A model generated the notes under the pieces. That model saw only the letters and a program-made list of their open reading frames with translations. It ran no database searches and had not been told where the DNA came from. 64,000 bases of DNA from Bacteroidaceae bacterium (GTDB lineage Bacteria; Bacteroidota; Bacteroidia; Bacteroidales; Bacteroidaceae): positions 27,702-91,701 of the forward strand of contig JAFYPU010000012.1 of NCBI GenBank assembly GCA_017547385.1, written 5' to 3'. The position numbers and the translations under genes were made by a program. Positions 1 through 8,612 of this stretch are shown here, one piece after another (position 1 is the stretch's first letter; each line of letters starts with the position of its first letter).

Positions 1-1701
1 GAACTCTTCACTCCCTATATTGCGGGTGCAACGCTCAATCCCTATCTCTTCGATACGGATTCTGACTACGAATACTTCTATCTTGCGAAGGTGAAGCCCG
101 AAGGTACAGAAGTGGTGAACGATGTGTTGTGCTTGGCCGATGGCGATGGCAGCACCATCCGCACTTTCGGCCCTCCCACAGCCGGAGGCACTTTCTCGAG
201 CGGCGACATTTTTGATGCAATGACCCCTGCTCCGAAACTCGTTCTCTGTTATAACAACTCAGACACCGATTCTTATGACGTCTGCTTCTATCACCTTCCC
301 TTGGCTAAGTGGCCTGCCGGTGGTGATGGCACAGTGGAAAACCCTTATGTCATCACTACAGCCGGCGACATGCTTCTCATGCATAGCAACCCCGCGGCTC
401 ACTATGTGCTCGGTGCTGATATCGACATGAATCTCTATGCCATGGATTGGCAGCCCGTCAACGAGTTTACGGGAACCTTCGACGGACAAGGTCATACCAT
501 TCGTGGTCTCCGCATCAAGACAGATAATGACTATGTGGGCATTTTTGCTACTACCGGCGAAGGGGCTGTGGTGAAGAACTTCAATCTAGTGAACCCTGTG
601 GTGGAAACGCATAAGTACAATTACTATGCTTCTTTTGTGGCAGCTTATTCACTTGGCACGAAGTTCGAAAACATCCACATCTACAACGGTGTGTTCTCAG
701 GTGCTGAAACCGAAGCTGTGGTCGGAGGTCTTTGTGGTGAAGCTTGTATGGAAAGTTCGTTCAACGGATGTTCTGTTCAGGATGTAACCATCAACGTTCC
801 TCTCGCTCAGATGGTGGGTGGTATCTGCGGCGACACCCGTACCACCACCACGGTGAACGCCTGCTTTGTGAGCGGCGACATCACTGCAGCCTCGTCTTTG
901 GGTGGTATTGTTGGTACAACCGGAAAGAACTCCACCGTGAGCAATAGCCATGTGTCGGTGAACCTTACGGCAGAATACTCCGTGGGTGGCATTGTGGGTG
1001 TTTCAGAACGTGCTCCTATCGACCATTGTTATGCTGCAGGCACAGTTACGGCAACCAAGGGCAACTTCTATGGCAACCTATGCGCCGGTGGTATTGTGGG
1101 CTTACTCGAAAGCAATTGGGAAGGCTCAACATCGAAGGTACTCTCAGCCTGTGTGTCAATGGTGGACCTTTCTGCCATGCCGACTGATGCCAAGGCTGTG
1201 AACCGCATCGCAGGTATGACCATCGAAAGTGAGACGTATGATGTTGATGAAGAGGTGAAGTACGAAGGCGGTTTGGCTGCCAACTATGCCACTACTGCTT
1301 GGGGTGCACCCTCTGCCTTGGATACCGTTGCCAACGGTGCCGACATTGCGATGGAAGCACTTACGGCTGAATTCTTTGCTTCGTTGGGTTACGCCTATGG
1401 CACAGACATCACTGCTCCCTGGACCGGTGAAAACATCCCTGTGCTTTATTTTGAGGACGAAAAGCCTGCCGGCATTGGCGCAGTGGCAGTTCCCGGCAAG
1501 GGAGTTGCTTTGCAGCGTGACGCCGACGAGGTGAAGGCTTCGGGTGCGGCATGCATCGCGCTTTATAGCGTTGAGGGCAAGCGCGTAGCCGTGGTGCGAG
1601 GCGACAGCCTCTCACTCTGCGGAGTGCCCGCCGGTGTTTATGTGGTGGTGGCCACCGATGCGCAAGGTCGTCGCACCTCTGCCAAAGTATTGGTGAAGTA
1701 A
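1..1701 (+). CDS. GLUG-repeat secreted protein with C-terminal sorting-like domain (5' truncated)
   Basis: The reading frame is open from base 1, so the N-terminus lies outside the window; a GTG at 91 is only an internal codon. The visible 566 residues contain repeated GGIVG/GGICG segments between about residues 240 and 380, the GLUG-type beta-helix repeat seen in Bacteroidetes surface proteins and adhesins. The last 50 residues (IALYSVEGKRVAVV, then GVPAGVYVVVATDAQGRR and KVLVK at the end) resemble the type IX secretion / Por sorting domain, so export to the cell surface is likely. Ligand unknown. Followed by a strong terminator, so it ends its transcription unit. Confidence 0.8.
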   Translation, partial: ELFTPYIAGATLNPYLFDTDSDYEYFYLAKVKPEGTEVVNDVLCLADGDGSTIRTFGPPTAGGTFSSGDIFDAMTPAPKLVLCYNNSDTDSYDVCFYHLPLAKWPAGGDGTVENPYVITTAGDMLLMHSNPAAHYVLGADIDMNLYAMDWQPVNEFTGTFDGQGHTIRGLRIKTDNDYVGIFATTGEGAVVKNFNLVNPVVETHKYNYYASFVAAYSLGTKFENIHIYNGVFSGAETEAVVGGLCGEACMESSFNGCSVQDVTINVPLAQMVGGICGDTRTTTTVNACFVSGDITAASSLGGIVGTTGKNSTVSNSHVSVNLTAEYSVGGIVGVSERAPIDHCYAAGTVTATKGNFYGNLCAGGIVGLLESNWEGSTSKVLSACVSMVDLSAMPTDAKAVNRIAGMTIESETYDVDEEVKYEGGLAANYATTAWGAPSALDTVANGADIAMEALTAEFFASLGYAYGTDITAPWTGENIPVLYFEDEKPAGIGAVAVPGKGVALQRDADEVKASGAACIALYSVEGKRVAVVRGDSLSLCGVPAGVYVVVATDAQGRRTSAKVLVK

Positions 1702-1737
1702 GCAGCTGTTTCCATACATTATATATATAATAATAAA

Positions 1738-1786
1738 AGCCCGACCGACGGATGGCGCAGTGCCTCTCGTCGGTCGGGCTTGTTTT
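1738..1786 (+). terminator. Intrinsic terminator after the GLUG-repeat gene
   Basis: A 13-bp perfect stem (1738-1750 with 1768-1780, core cccgaccgac/gtcggtcggg) with a 17-nt loop, followed by TGTTTT, lies 36 bp after the stop codon. Confidence 0.9.
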
Positions 1787-1898
1787 GGGGAGGTCTTTAT
1801 TATAATATATAATGTGTGGTGTGAGGTGAGAGGGGTGGGCGAGAGAGGTGGTGTTATCATCTGAGATTTGTAACAGAAACATGCAAGCACAAGGTGTG

Positions 1899-1967
1899 AA
1901 AATCTGCAAGGCGTTTAGAAAATTCTGCAGTGCTTGTAGAAAATTCTAAACGCCTTGCAGATTTTCA
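1899..1967. repeat. Family A REP-like palindrome, copy 1
   Basis: Nested palindrome: outer arms aaaatctgcaaggcgtttag and its complement flank a central imperfect palindrome (ctgcagtgcttgtag), with aaaatt spacers on both sides. The same architecture recurs near 8409, 19988, 21858 and 49975. It sits in the gene-free stretch 1702-2230, which otherwise holds only the terminator and the rplM promoter. Confidence 0.85.
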
Positions 1968-2069
1968 AGGGTGGGGTATGGCAAAAAAACTGGTTCTGTC
2001 TTTGCTTTTCTGACGTGCCTCCGGAAGAACGGAACAAGTCGCCTCATGACAAAAAGTTGGGTGTAAGCC

Positions 2070-2100
2070 TTTGTCAATTCGGCAAGAAGTGGTACTTTTG
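2070..2100 (+). promoter_or_regulatory. Bacteroidetes-type promoter for rplM operon
   Basis: TTTG (2070-2073), 19-nt spacer, TACTTTTG (2093-2100): an exact match to the Bacteroidetes -33/-7 consensus TTTG-N19-TAnnTTTG. It leaves a leader of about 120 nt before the GTG start of rplM. Confidence 0.85.
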
Positions 2101-2230
2101 CACGCCGATTATTATCAAGCGGGCTCTCCGAGCCTGTCTTTCTGTGAGTTAAGCGGATAAGTCTTTGGCCGGACCCCGTGAGCTTGCAGTAGATTTTTTA
2201 GTAGTTATAATCATTTAAAACAAAACAAGA

Positions 2231-2692
2231 GTGGACACTTTAAGTTACAAGACCATTTCTGCTAACAAAGCGACCGCCAACAAAGAATGGGTTGTAGTGG
2301 ATGCTACAGACCAAGTATTGGGTCGTCTTTGCACGAAAGTTGCCAAATTGTTGCGTGGTAAGTACAAACCCAACTTCACTCCGCACGTTGACTGTGGCGA
2401 CAATGTTATTATCATCAATGCCGACAAGGTGAAGCTCACCGGCAAAAAGTGGACAGACCGCATCTATTACACTTACAGCGGCTATCCCGGTGGTCAGAAA
2501 GAGCACACCCCCGAAAGCATCATGGCAAAGCCCAACGGCGCAGAGAAGTTGCTCCGTCGCGTAGTGAAGGGTATGCTTCCCAAGAACCGCCTTGGCGCAC
2601 ACATCCTCGGTAACCTCTACATCTACGAAGGTGGTGAGCACAAGCACGAAGCACAAAGCCCGAAGGCAATTGATATTAACCTCTATAAATAA
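2231..2692 (+). CDS. rplM: 50S ribosomal protein L13
   Basis: Large-subunit protein L13, an early assembly protein binding 23S rRNA. The 153-residue length fits the Bacteroidetes form. Family segments visible include VVVDATDQVLGRLCTKVAKL near the N-terminus and MLPKNRLGAHILGNLYIYEG near residues 115-135. The start is GTG at 2231; the MDTLSYKTI opening matches what is known of Bacteroidetes L13, and there is no better in-frame ATG. First gene of the rplM-rpsI-rpsB-tsf cluster, 8 bp before rpsI, so L13 and S9 are surely co-transcribed from the promoter at 2070. Confidence 0.97.
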   Translation: MDTLSYKTISANKATANKEWVVVDATDQVLGRLCTKVAKLLRGKYKPNFTPHVDCGDNVIIINADKVKLTGKKWTDRIYYTYSGYPGGQKEHTPESIMAKPNGAEKLLRRVVKGMLPKNRLGAHILGNLYIYEGGEHKHEAQSPKAIDINLYK

Positions 2693-2700
2693 TTGCAGCA

Positions 2701-3087
2701 ATGGAAATGATTAATGCATTAGGCCGTCGTAAGAGTGCTATCGCACGTATTTACGTAACAGAGGGTACTGGTAAAATCACCATCAATAAGCGCGACCTTA
2801 CCGAATACTTCCCCTCTTCCATCCTGCAGTTCGTTGTAAAGCAACCCCTGAACTTGCTCAACGTTGCAGAAAAATATGACATCAAAGTAAACCTTTGCGG
2901 TGGTGGTTTCACCGGTCAGTCTCAAGCTCTCCGTTTGGCTATCGCTCGCGCTTTGGTGAAAATCAACGCTGACGACAAGAAGGCTCTCCGCGCTGAAGGC
3001 TTCATGACTCGCGATCCCCGTGAGGTTGAACGTAAAAAGCCGGGTCGTCCCAAGGCACGTCGTCGCTTCCAGTTCAGCAAACGTTAA
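2701..3087 (+). CDS. rpsI: 30S ribosomal protein S9
   Basis: Small-subunit protein S9, whose C-terminal tail reaches the P-site tRNA. 128 residues, normal length. The conserved GQSQALRLAIARAL helix (about residues 76-90) and the basic C-terminal tail PGRPKARRRFQFSKR are present. It starts 8 bp after rplM. A 167-bp gap with pairing potential separates it from rpsB. Confidence 0.97.
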   Translation: MEMINALGRRKSAIARIYVTEGTGKITINKRDLTEYFPSSILQFVVKQPLNLLNVAEKYDIKVNLCGGGFTGQSQALRLAIARALVKINADDKKALRAEGFMTRDPREVERKKPGRPKARRRFQFSKR

Positions 3088-3107
3088 TCTCGGCATTGCT
3101 GCTGGAA

Positions 3108-3254
3108 TACGTTTAGCATCTAAACCGACGGGACTTCCCCTATGGCGGAACTACCCGGCGGCTGGTTGACAAAACAAGCCATATTGCAAAGGCTCTCGAG
3201 CACTTGAAGGATGGCACCAACTCAAAAGAAAGTAAACGAACAAAACAAATCAAA
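3108..3254 (+). promoter_or_regulatory. rpsI-rpsB spacer, possible r-protein leader
   Basis: The 167-nt spacer is long for this tight operon. It can form a stem between 3125-3132 (ccgacggg) and 3154-3161 (cccggcgg), 7 of 8 pairs, with gttgac just after it. This could be an autoregulatory S2 leader or simply an internal promoter region; nothing in the sequence decides between them. Confidence 0.35.
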
Positions 3255-4064
3255 ATGGCTAGAACAAATTTTGAAACCCTTTTGCAGGCCGGATGTCATT
3301 TCGGTCACCTCAAACGTAAATGGAACCCCGCTATGGCTCCCTATATCTTCATGGAGCGCAACGGCATCCACATCATCGACCTCCACAAGACTGTGGCTAA
3401 GATTGACGAAGCTGCCGAAGAACTCAAGAAGATTGCTAAGCAGGGAAAGCGTGTCCTTTTCGTTGCTACTAAAAAACAGGCAAAGCAAGTAGTTGCTGAG
3501 AAAGCAGCTTCTATCAATATGCCTTACGTTGCAGAACGTTGGCCGGGCGGTATGCTCACCAACTTCCCCACCATCCGTAAGGCAGTGAAGAAAATGGCCA
3601 ATATCGATAAGCTCACCAGCGATGGTACTTATTCAAACCTCTCTAAGCGCGAAATTCTCCAAATCACTCGTCAGCGTGCCAAGCTCGAGAAGAACCTCGG
3701 TTCAATCGCAGACTTGACTCGTCTTCCTGCCGCTCTCTTCGTGGTTGACGTGTGCAAGGAACACATCGCAGTGCGTGAGGCTCAACGTCTGGGCATCCCC
3801 GTGTTCGGTATCGTTGATACCAACTCTAATCCCAATGGTATTGATTACATCATCCCCGCTAACGACGATGCAAACAAGAGCATTGAAGTAATCCTCGATG
3901 CTTGCTGCGCTGCCATCGCTGAAGGTGTGGAAGAACGTAAGGCTGAGAAAGTTGACGCTGAGGCTGCCGGTGAAGCCGGTGAAGAAAAGGCTCCTCGCAA
4001 GCGTGCTTCTAAAGCTCGCGTAGAGAAGACTGAAGAAGCTGCCGAAGCTCCTGCTGAAGCTTAA
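3255..4064 (+). CDS. rpsB: 30S ribosomal protein S2
   Basis: S2 of the small-subunit head/body junction. I choose ATG 3255 (MARTNFETLLQAGCHFGH), giving 269 residues; the frame extends upstream to 3204 but those 17 residues are unlike S2. Conserved S2 blocks: KRKWNPAMAPYIF, RWPGGMLTNFPTI and the LEKNLGSIADLTRLP region. The last 45 residues are an Ala/Glu/Lys-rich tail beyond the core, common in Bacteroidetes. Followed by tsf, as in most bacteria. Confidence 0.96.
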   Translation: MARTNFETLLQAGCHFGHLKRKWNPAMAPYIFMERNGIHIIDLHKTVAKIDEAAEELKKIAKQGKRVLFVATKKQAKQVVAEKAASINMPYVAERWPGGMLTNFPTIRKAVKKMANIDKLTSDGTYSNLSKREILQITRQRAKLEKNLGSIADLTRLPAALFVVDVCKEHIAVREAQRLGIPVFGIVDTNSNPNGIDYIIPANDDANKSIEVILDACCAAIAEGVEERKAEKVDAEAAGEAGEEKAPRKRASKARVEKTEEAAEAPAEA

Positions 4065-4090
4065 ACAGATTTTTAAATAACCCAATAGTA

Positions 4091-4131
4091 TCTCCCTCGC
4101 TCCGCCGCAGGAGCGGCCGAAGCGAGGGAGA
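4091..4131 (+). terminator. Hairpin between rpsB and tsf
   Basis: An 11-bp perfect stem (tctccctcgct 4091-4101 with agcgagggaga 4121-4131) lies 26 bp after rpsB and 24 bp before tsf. No U-tract follows, so it may be an attenuator or an RNA stabiliser/processing site that separates S2 from EF-Ts levels, not a full stop. Confidence 0.6.
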
Positions 4132-4155
4132 ACTCTTATAAAACAGAAAAGAACT

Positions 4156-5148
4156 ATGGCAGTATCAATGGAAGATATCAAGAAACTGCGCGCTATGACC
4201 GGCGCAGGTCTTGGAGACTGCAAAAAAGCCTTGGCTGAGGCCGAAGGCGATATCGAAGCAGCAATCGAAATCATTCGTAAGAAGGGTCAGGCTGTGGCAG
4301 CTAAGCGCTCAGACCGTGAAGCTTCTGAAGGTTGCGTGCTCTGCAAGGCTGAAAACGGCTTTGCCGCTATCATCGCTTTGAAGTGCGAAACCGACTTCGT
4401 AGCTAAGAACGCCGACTTCGTTAAGCTCGCTCAAGATGTTATCGACGCAGCTGTTGCCAACAAGTGCAAGACGCTCGAAGAAGTAAAGGCTCTCCCCATG
4501 GGTGGTGCTACTATCGCTGATGCAGTGGTTGACCGTAGCGGTATCACCGGTGAGAAGATGGAACTCGATGGCTACATGTTCATCGAAGGCGAAAACGTAG
4601 CTACATACAACCACCAAGGCACTAACACTCTCTGCACACTGGCTGCATTCAATAAGCCTGCAGACGAACAAGTAGCTAAGCTCATCGCTATGCAGGTGGC
4701 TGCTATGAATCCTATCGCTGTTGACGAGGACGGTGTTCCCGAATCAGTGAAGGAAACCGAAATCAGCGTTGCTATCGAAAAGACAAAGGCTGAGCAAATT
4801 CAGAAAGCCGTTGAAGCCGCTCTTAAGAAGGCCGGTTACAATCCTGCTCACTTCGACAGCGAAGACCACATGCAGAGCAACCAAACCAAGGGTTGGATCA
4901 CTGCTGAGGACGTTGAGAACGCAAAAGTTATCATCGCTAAGACTTCTGAAGAAAAGGCTGCAAATCTTCCCGAAGCTATGATTCAGAACATCGCCAAGGG
5001 CCGTCTGAACAAGTTCCTCAAGGAAGTATGCTTGCTCAACCAGGAGTTCATCATGGACAGCAAGAAGACTGTGAAAGATATGCTCAAGGAAGCCGATGCC
5101 GAATTGCAGGTAGTGGACTTCAAGCGCTTCACTCTCCGCGCAGAATAA
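4156..5148 (+). CDS. tsf: Elongation factor Ts
   Basis: Guanine-nucleotide exchange factor for EF-Tu. The 330 residues contain the N-terminal UBA-like domain with LRAMTGAGLGDCKKALAEA (about 11-29) and the TDFVAKN motif (about 80-86) that inserts near the EF-Tu magnesium site. Length is standard for Bacteroidetes. It starts with MAVSMEDIKKL at 4156 after the inter-gene hairpin and ends the ribosomal cluster at a strong terminator. Confidence 0.97.
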   Translation: MAVSMEDIKKLRAMTGAGLGDCKKALAEAEGDIEAAIEIIRKKGQAVAAKRSDREASEGCVLCKAENGFAAIIALKCETDFVAKNADFVKLAQDVIDAAVANKCKTLEEVKALPMGGATIADAVVDRSGITGEKMELDGYMFIEGENVATYNHQGTNTLCTLAAFNKPADEQVAKLIAMQVAAMNPIAVDEDGVPESVKETEISVAIEKTKAEQIQKAVEAALKKAGYNPAHFDSEDHMQSNQTKGWITAEDVENAKVIIAKTSEEKAANLPEAMIQNIAKGRLNKFLKEVCLLNQEFIMDSKKTVKDMLKEADAELQVVDFKRFTLRAE

Positions 5149-5171
5149 GTACTACGCTTACATACAAAGCC

Positions 5172-5209
5172 AAAACTCGCCGACGGATGCCGTTCGGCGA
5201 GTTTTTTTA
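5172..5209 (+). terminator. Intrinsic terminator after tsf
   Basis: Stem aaaactcgccga / tcggcgagtttt with a short loop and a run of seven T at 5202-5208, about 25 bp after the tsf stop. Confidence 0.93.
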
Positions 5210-5306
5210 TTGCTTTAGAAAATTGAATGATGCGTGCCGAATGCTTGGGTGTGTTTCTCAATAATCCCCAAAGCATTGCATGAAGCTCTGGAATGTTTCT
5301 TCAATG

Positions 5307-5367
5307 CAAAATCCCGTATTGTCAACTGCTGCCTCTCGGGGTACACAGTTGATGATACGGGATTTTG
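5307..5367 (-). terminator. Long hairpin ending the lipid kinase unit
   Basis: 22-nt arms 5307-5328 and 5346-5367 (outer part caaaatcccgtat) pair with two mismatches around a 17-nt loop. It lies 24 bp beyond the stop of the minus-strand kinase and between convergent genes, so a terminator role for that gene is likely. Confidence 0.65.
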
Positions 5368-5390
5368 AAAATCTGTAAAGGGAAGAAAAG

Positions 5391-6419
5391 TTACAACTTC
5401 TTGATTTTCTCAATCAGAATATGGTTGCGTCGCTTTGTGTCTTGTATGTCGCGTTTCAGTTGCTCGGTGCGCTGCACGGCCCATTCGTTGATGCGTTCCA
5501 CAAACGTGGTGATGATGTCGGCATTGCGTACTTTTGCTTGTGGGTTTACCACCACTTTGAAACTGTTCGGCACCATCTCAACATCGATAATGGCTCCGGT
5601 GGTCAGCGGCTCACCGTCGCAATGCATAGCTCCGGGGGCGGTGCGTGTGATGCGGATTTTGCGTGCTCGAAAAGTCTTGACACGTTTGCTCTCAAGCAGT
5701 GTGTTGTTGAAAAGATGGAATGCCACTTGCGGTGCTTCGATGGTGGGGAACGGCTCCATCACGATGATGTCCATTAAACCGTCTTTCATGGAAGCGTGCG
5801 GTGCGATGAAGGCATTGTTGCCATATTGTGAAGCGTTGGCACAAGCGATGAGAAACGCTTTATGGCTCACTGTTCCGTTTTCGTCCTCGATGGTGTATGT
5901 GTCGGCGTTGTATTTCAAGCCTTCGCGCAGGGTGTTTTCGATGTAGGAGAGGGGGCCGCGTTTCCCGCTTTCGGCAAATTTCTGACTGACAAAGGCATCG
6001 AAGCCTACGCCGCAGGTGCAGAAAAACGGCAGATTATTGATGATACCATAGTCGAGGCTATGCACGATGTCTGCATTCAAGATGCGAATGGCTCCTGCCG
6101 TATCGAGCGGAATTTGAAGGTGTCGTGCCAAACCGTTGCCCGAGCCGCAGGGCACAATGCCCAAGGCTGTTTGTGTGTGAACGAGTGAGCGTGCTACCTC
6201 GTTCACTGTGCCATCACCTCCCACGACTGCCACAATGTCAACCCCCGCAGCGGCAGCCTCTTTGGCCAACTCTGAGGCATGTCCGGCATATTCGGTGAAC
6301 TTTGTCTTGTATTCGAAACGCTCCATATCCAGATTTTCACGAATGATGCGCCGAATGTTGCGTTTCTTGTCGGTTCCCGAAATCGGATTGACGATGAAAA
6401 GGATTTTCTTTTTGCTCAT
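5391..6419 (-). CDS. Diacylglycerol/sphingoid-type lipid kinase (YegS/BmrU family)
   Basis: Lipid kinase of the DAGK catalytic superfamily, using ATP to phosphorylate a lipid hydroxyl. From ATG 6419 the protein is 342 residues and opens MSKKKILFIVNPISG, the usual family start; the frame extends upstream to 6488 but that part overlaps the promoter. Motifs: VGGDGTVNEVA (about 64-74), the GSGNGLARHL glycine loop (about 95-104), and a catalytic GVGFDAFV segment. Substrate is not determined by sequence. It is divergent from serine palmitoyltransferase, which makes a sphingoid or ceramide-derived substrate plausible but unproven. Confidence 0.88.
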   Translation of the reverse strand: MSKKKILFIVNPISGTDKKRNIRRIIRENLDMERFEYKTKFTEYAGHASELAKEAAAAGVDIVAVVGGDGTVNEVARSLVHTQTALGIVPCGSGNGLARHLQIPLDTAGAIRILNADIVHSLDYGIINNLPFFCTCGVGFDAFVSQKFAESGKRGPLSYIENTLREGLKYNADTYTIEDENGTVSHKAFLIACANASQYGNNAFIAPHASMKDGLMDIIVMEPFPTIEAPQVAFHLFNNTLLESKRVKTFRARKIRITRTAPGAMHCDGEPLTTGAIIDVEMVPNSFKVVVNPQAKVRNADIITTFVERINEWAVQRTEQLKRDIQDTKRRNHILIEKIKKL

Positions 6420-6446
6420 AAAATTACACATCCTGCCTTCTGTGAG

Positions 6447-6454
6447 CAAAAATA
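6447..6454 (-). promoter_or_regulatory. -7 box for the lipid kinase
   Basis: On the minus strand TATTTTTG (complement of 6447-6454) lies 28 bp before the chosen ATG, supporting that start. The nearest TTTG upstream is 22 nt away, longer than ideal. Confidence 0.55.
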
Positions 6455-6527
6455 AGGAATTCTGTGCCACTTCTTCCAAATTCAGCACATAAAAAGATTG
6501 AACGTGTAATTTTCTTTAACAAATCCC

Positions 6528-6557
6528 CTTGTTTCTGTATTATAATGCGTAAATTTG
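6528..6557 (+). promoter_or_regulatory. Promoter for serine palmitoyltransferase
   Basis: CTTG at 6528-6531, 18-nt spacer and TAAATTTG at 6550-6557 fit the Bacteroidetes promoter and precede the chosen start at 6632 by about 75 bp. Confidence 0.7.
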
Positions 6558-6631
6558 CGCAAATATTTGAAAAGTGTGCCGAGCGTTTTTGCGTTATTGC
6601 ACGTGGCACGCATAAAAGAAATAGACGTATT

Positions 6632-7819
6632 ATGGGAATTTTACAAGACAGATTGGCGAAATACACCATGCCCCAGGAATTCATGGCGCAGGGCGTATAT
6701 CCCTATTTCCGCGAGATTGACGGAAAGCAAGGCACTGAAGTTACTATGGGTGGGCACAAGGTGCTGATGTTCGGCTCAAATGCATACACCGGGCTTGTGG
6801 GCGATGAGCGCATCATCAATGCTGCGATTGCCGCCACTCACAAGTACGGAACAGGATGTGCCGGTTCGCGTTTCCTCAACGGTACGCTGGATTTGCACGT
6901 GCAACTCGAAAAGGAATTAGCCCAGTTCTTGGGCAAGGATGAGTCGCTCTGCTTCTCCACAGGCTTCACGGTGAACTCCGGCGTTATAGCTTGTCTCACC
7001 GGCCGAAACGACTATATCATTTGTGATGACCGCGACCACGCCAGCATTGTGGACGGCCGTCGCCTCTCATACTCCACGTGCTTGAAATACAAGCACAACG
7101 ACATGGAGGACCTCGAGAAGCAATTGCAGAAGTGCGCTCCCGAGGCTGTTAAGCTCATTGTGGTGGATGGCGTGTTCTCCATGGAAGGCGATTTGGCTCC
7201 CTTGCCCGAAATCATCCGCCTCAAGCACAAGTATAATGCCACGGTAATGGTGGACGAAGCCCATGGTCTCGGTGTTTTCGGTAAGAACGGACGCGGTGTG
7301 TGCGACTATTTCGGTCTCACAGACGAGGTGGACCTCATCATGGGTACCTTCTCCAAATCTTTGGCCAGCATCGGCGGTTTCATCGCTGCCGATAGCACCA
7401 TCATCAACTGGTTGCGCCACAACACACGCACCTACATCTTCTCTGCCTCCAACACGCCGGCTGCCACAGCTGCCGCCATGGAAGCCCTGCACATCTTGCA
7501 AGAAGAGCCGGAGCGCATCCAGGCACTCTGGGACGTAACGAACTATGCGCTCAAGCGTTTCCGCGAAGCCGGTTTCGAGATGGGCGAAACGCAAAGCCCC
7601 ATCATTCCGCTCTATGTGCGCGATGTGGAAAAAACATTCCTCGTTACGAAGATGGCTTTCGATGAAGGTGTGTTTATCAACCCCGTCATCCCGCCCGCCT
7701 GTGCGCCGCAAGACACCTTGGTGCGCGTAGCCCTGATGGCCACCCACACCAAGGAGCAGGTGGACCTCGCCGTGGAGCGTCTCAGCAAGGTGTTCCGTCA
7801 GTTGGACATCATCAAGTAA
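6632..7819 (+). CDS. spt: Serine palmitoyltransferase (alpha-oxoamine synthase family)
   Basis: PLP enzyme condensing serine with a long-chain acyl-CoA to 3-ketosphinganine, the first step of bacterial sphingolipid synthesis. From ATG 6632 it has 395 residues, the usual bacterial SPT length; upstream in-frame sequence is promoter DNA. Visible: DHASIVDG with the PLP-stacking His near 136, VMVDEAHGLG (about 206-214), and the PLP lysine in GTFSKSLASIGG (K242). The related enzymes KBL and BioF share the fold, but the length, the TFSKSLASIGGF segment and the Bacteroidales setting favour SPT. It ends at a terminator. Confidence 0.88.
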   Translation: MGILQDRLAKYTMPQEFMAQGVYPYFREIDGKQGTEVTMGGHKVLMFGSNAYTGLVGDERIINAAIAATHKYGTGCAGSRFLNGTLDLHVQLEKELAQFLGKDESLCFSTGFTVNSGVIACLTGRNDYIICDDRDHASIVDGRRLSYSTCLKYKHNDMEDLEKQLQKCAPEAVKLIVVDGVFSMEGDLAPLPEIIRLKHKYNATVMVDEAHGLGVFGKNGRGVCDYFGLTDEVDLIMGTFSKSLASIGGFIAADSTIINWLRHNTRTYIFSASNTPAATAAAMEALHILQEEPERIQALWDVTNYALKRFREAGFEMGETQSPIIPLYVRDVEKTFLVTKMAFDEGVFINPVIPPACAPQDTLVRVALMATHTKEQVDLAVERLSKVFRQLDIIK

Positions 7820-7847
7820 GAAATTTCGAAAAACATTACAGCATAAC

Positions 7848-7884
7848 AAAAAGCCGGAGGCCGTTGAGCTTCCGGCTTTTTTTG
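7848..7884 (+). terminator. Intrinsic terminator after spt
   Basis: Stem aaaagccgga / tccggctttt with a 9-11 nt loop and a TTTTTTTG tract, about 30 bp after the stop. Confidence 0.92.
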
Positions 7885-7924
7885 ATGGTTGGCGGGGGAG
7901 GTGAAAAAACAAACGTACTCTCCG

Positions 7925-8262
7925 AAGCATTTCTCAGTAATCCGGTAAATCCGTATCATCCGTGTTCAAAAATCACCCCCACTTGTTTAATCTCGTTTAA
8001 TCAGTTGACGACAAATCATCAGCATCCGATAAATCCGTGTCATCCGTGTTCAAAAATCCATCCACTTGTTTAATCTCGTTAAATTCAGTTGACGACAAAT
8101 CATCAGCATTCGATAAATCCGTGTAATTCGTGTTCAAAAAATCATCCACTTGTTTAATCTCGTTTAATCAGTTGACGACAAATCATCTGGATCCGATAAA
8201 TCCGTGTAATTCGTGTTCAAAAAATCATCCCACTTGCTCAATCTCGTGTAATTCGCTGATAA
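7925..8262. repeat. Family D tandem repeat array 1 (about 84-bp period)
   Basis: Successive copies of a unit beginning cagttgacgacaaatcatc occur at 8002, 8086 and 8169 (periods 84 and 83 bp), preceded by a partial copy. Each holds tccgtgt(a/c)at(c/t)cgtgttcaaaaa and ttgtttaatctcgtttaat. No open frame runs through it. It is part of the 793-bp gene-free stretch 7820-8612, with repeats C and A. Confidence 0.85.
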
Positions 8263-8266
8263 ACAT

Positions 8267-8325
8267 TCCGGACGGTGCTTCTCCCCTGGTGCAGGGGAGA
8301 TGCCCATAGGGCAGAGGGGTAGAAA
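8267..8325 (+). repeat. Family C two-hairpin repeat, copy 1
   Basis: Contains cccctggtgcagggg (first hairpin), gcccatagggc (second hairpin) and gaggggtagaa. The same layout recurs at 10.6-11.1, 29.3, 34.0 and 46.5 kb. Confidence 0.8.
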
Positions 8326-8408
8326 GCAAATCTTCTGCCCCATTCAAGGAAGCTTCGTGCACTTTGGATTTTTATTGAAGCCACGCACAACTTTCCCCCT
8401 GCCGATGC

Positions 8409-8478
8409 CGGAACATCTGCAGTGCTTGCAGAATTTTCCGCAAGCACTGCAGAAAATTCTGCAAGCACTGCGCATTTT
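8409..8478. repeat. Family A REP-like palindrome, copy 2
   Basis: catctgcagtgcttgcag, spacer aattttccg, caagcactgcag, aaaattctg, caagcactgcg: alternating copies of CAGTGCTTG and its complement that can fold as nested hairpins. Confidence 0.8.
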
Positions 8479-8612
8479 CCCGAAAGCATCCCTCATTTTT
8501 CGGCAAAGTGACTGCAACGACGAAAAATGCTCATCGGATTATCCCACAGTGATGCTAAAAATGCTTAACTTCGGCACGAAAACATAAAAGAAACTTATAC
8601 ATCACCGAGGAT

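Noticed and set aside
1955-2152. A 65-codon gene before rplM
   Set aside because: It overlaps a REP palindrome and the rplM promoter, and no conserved motif is present.
7067-7930. A 287-codon minus-strand open frame opposite spt
   Set aside because: It lies across spt and its terminator; no family features.
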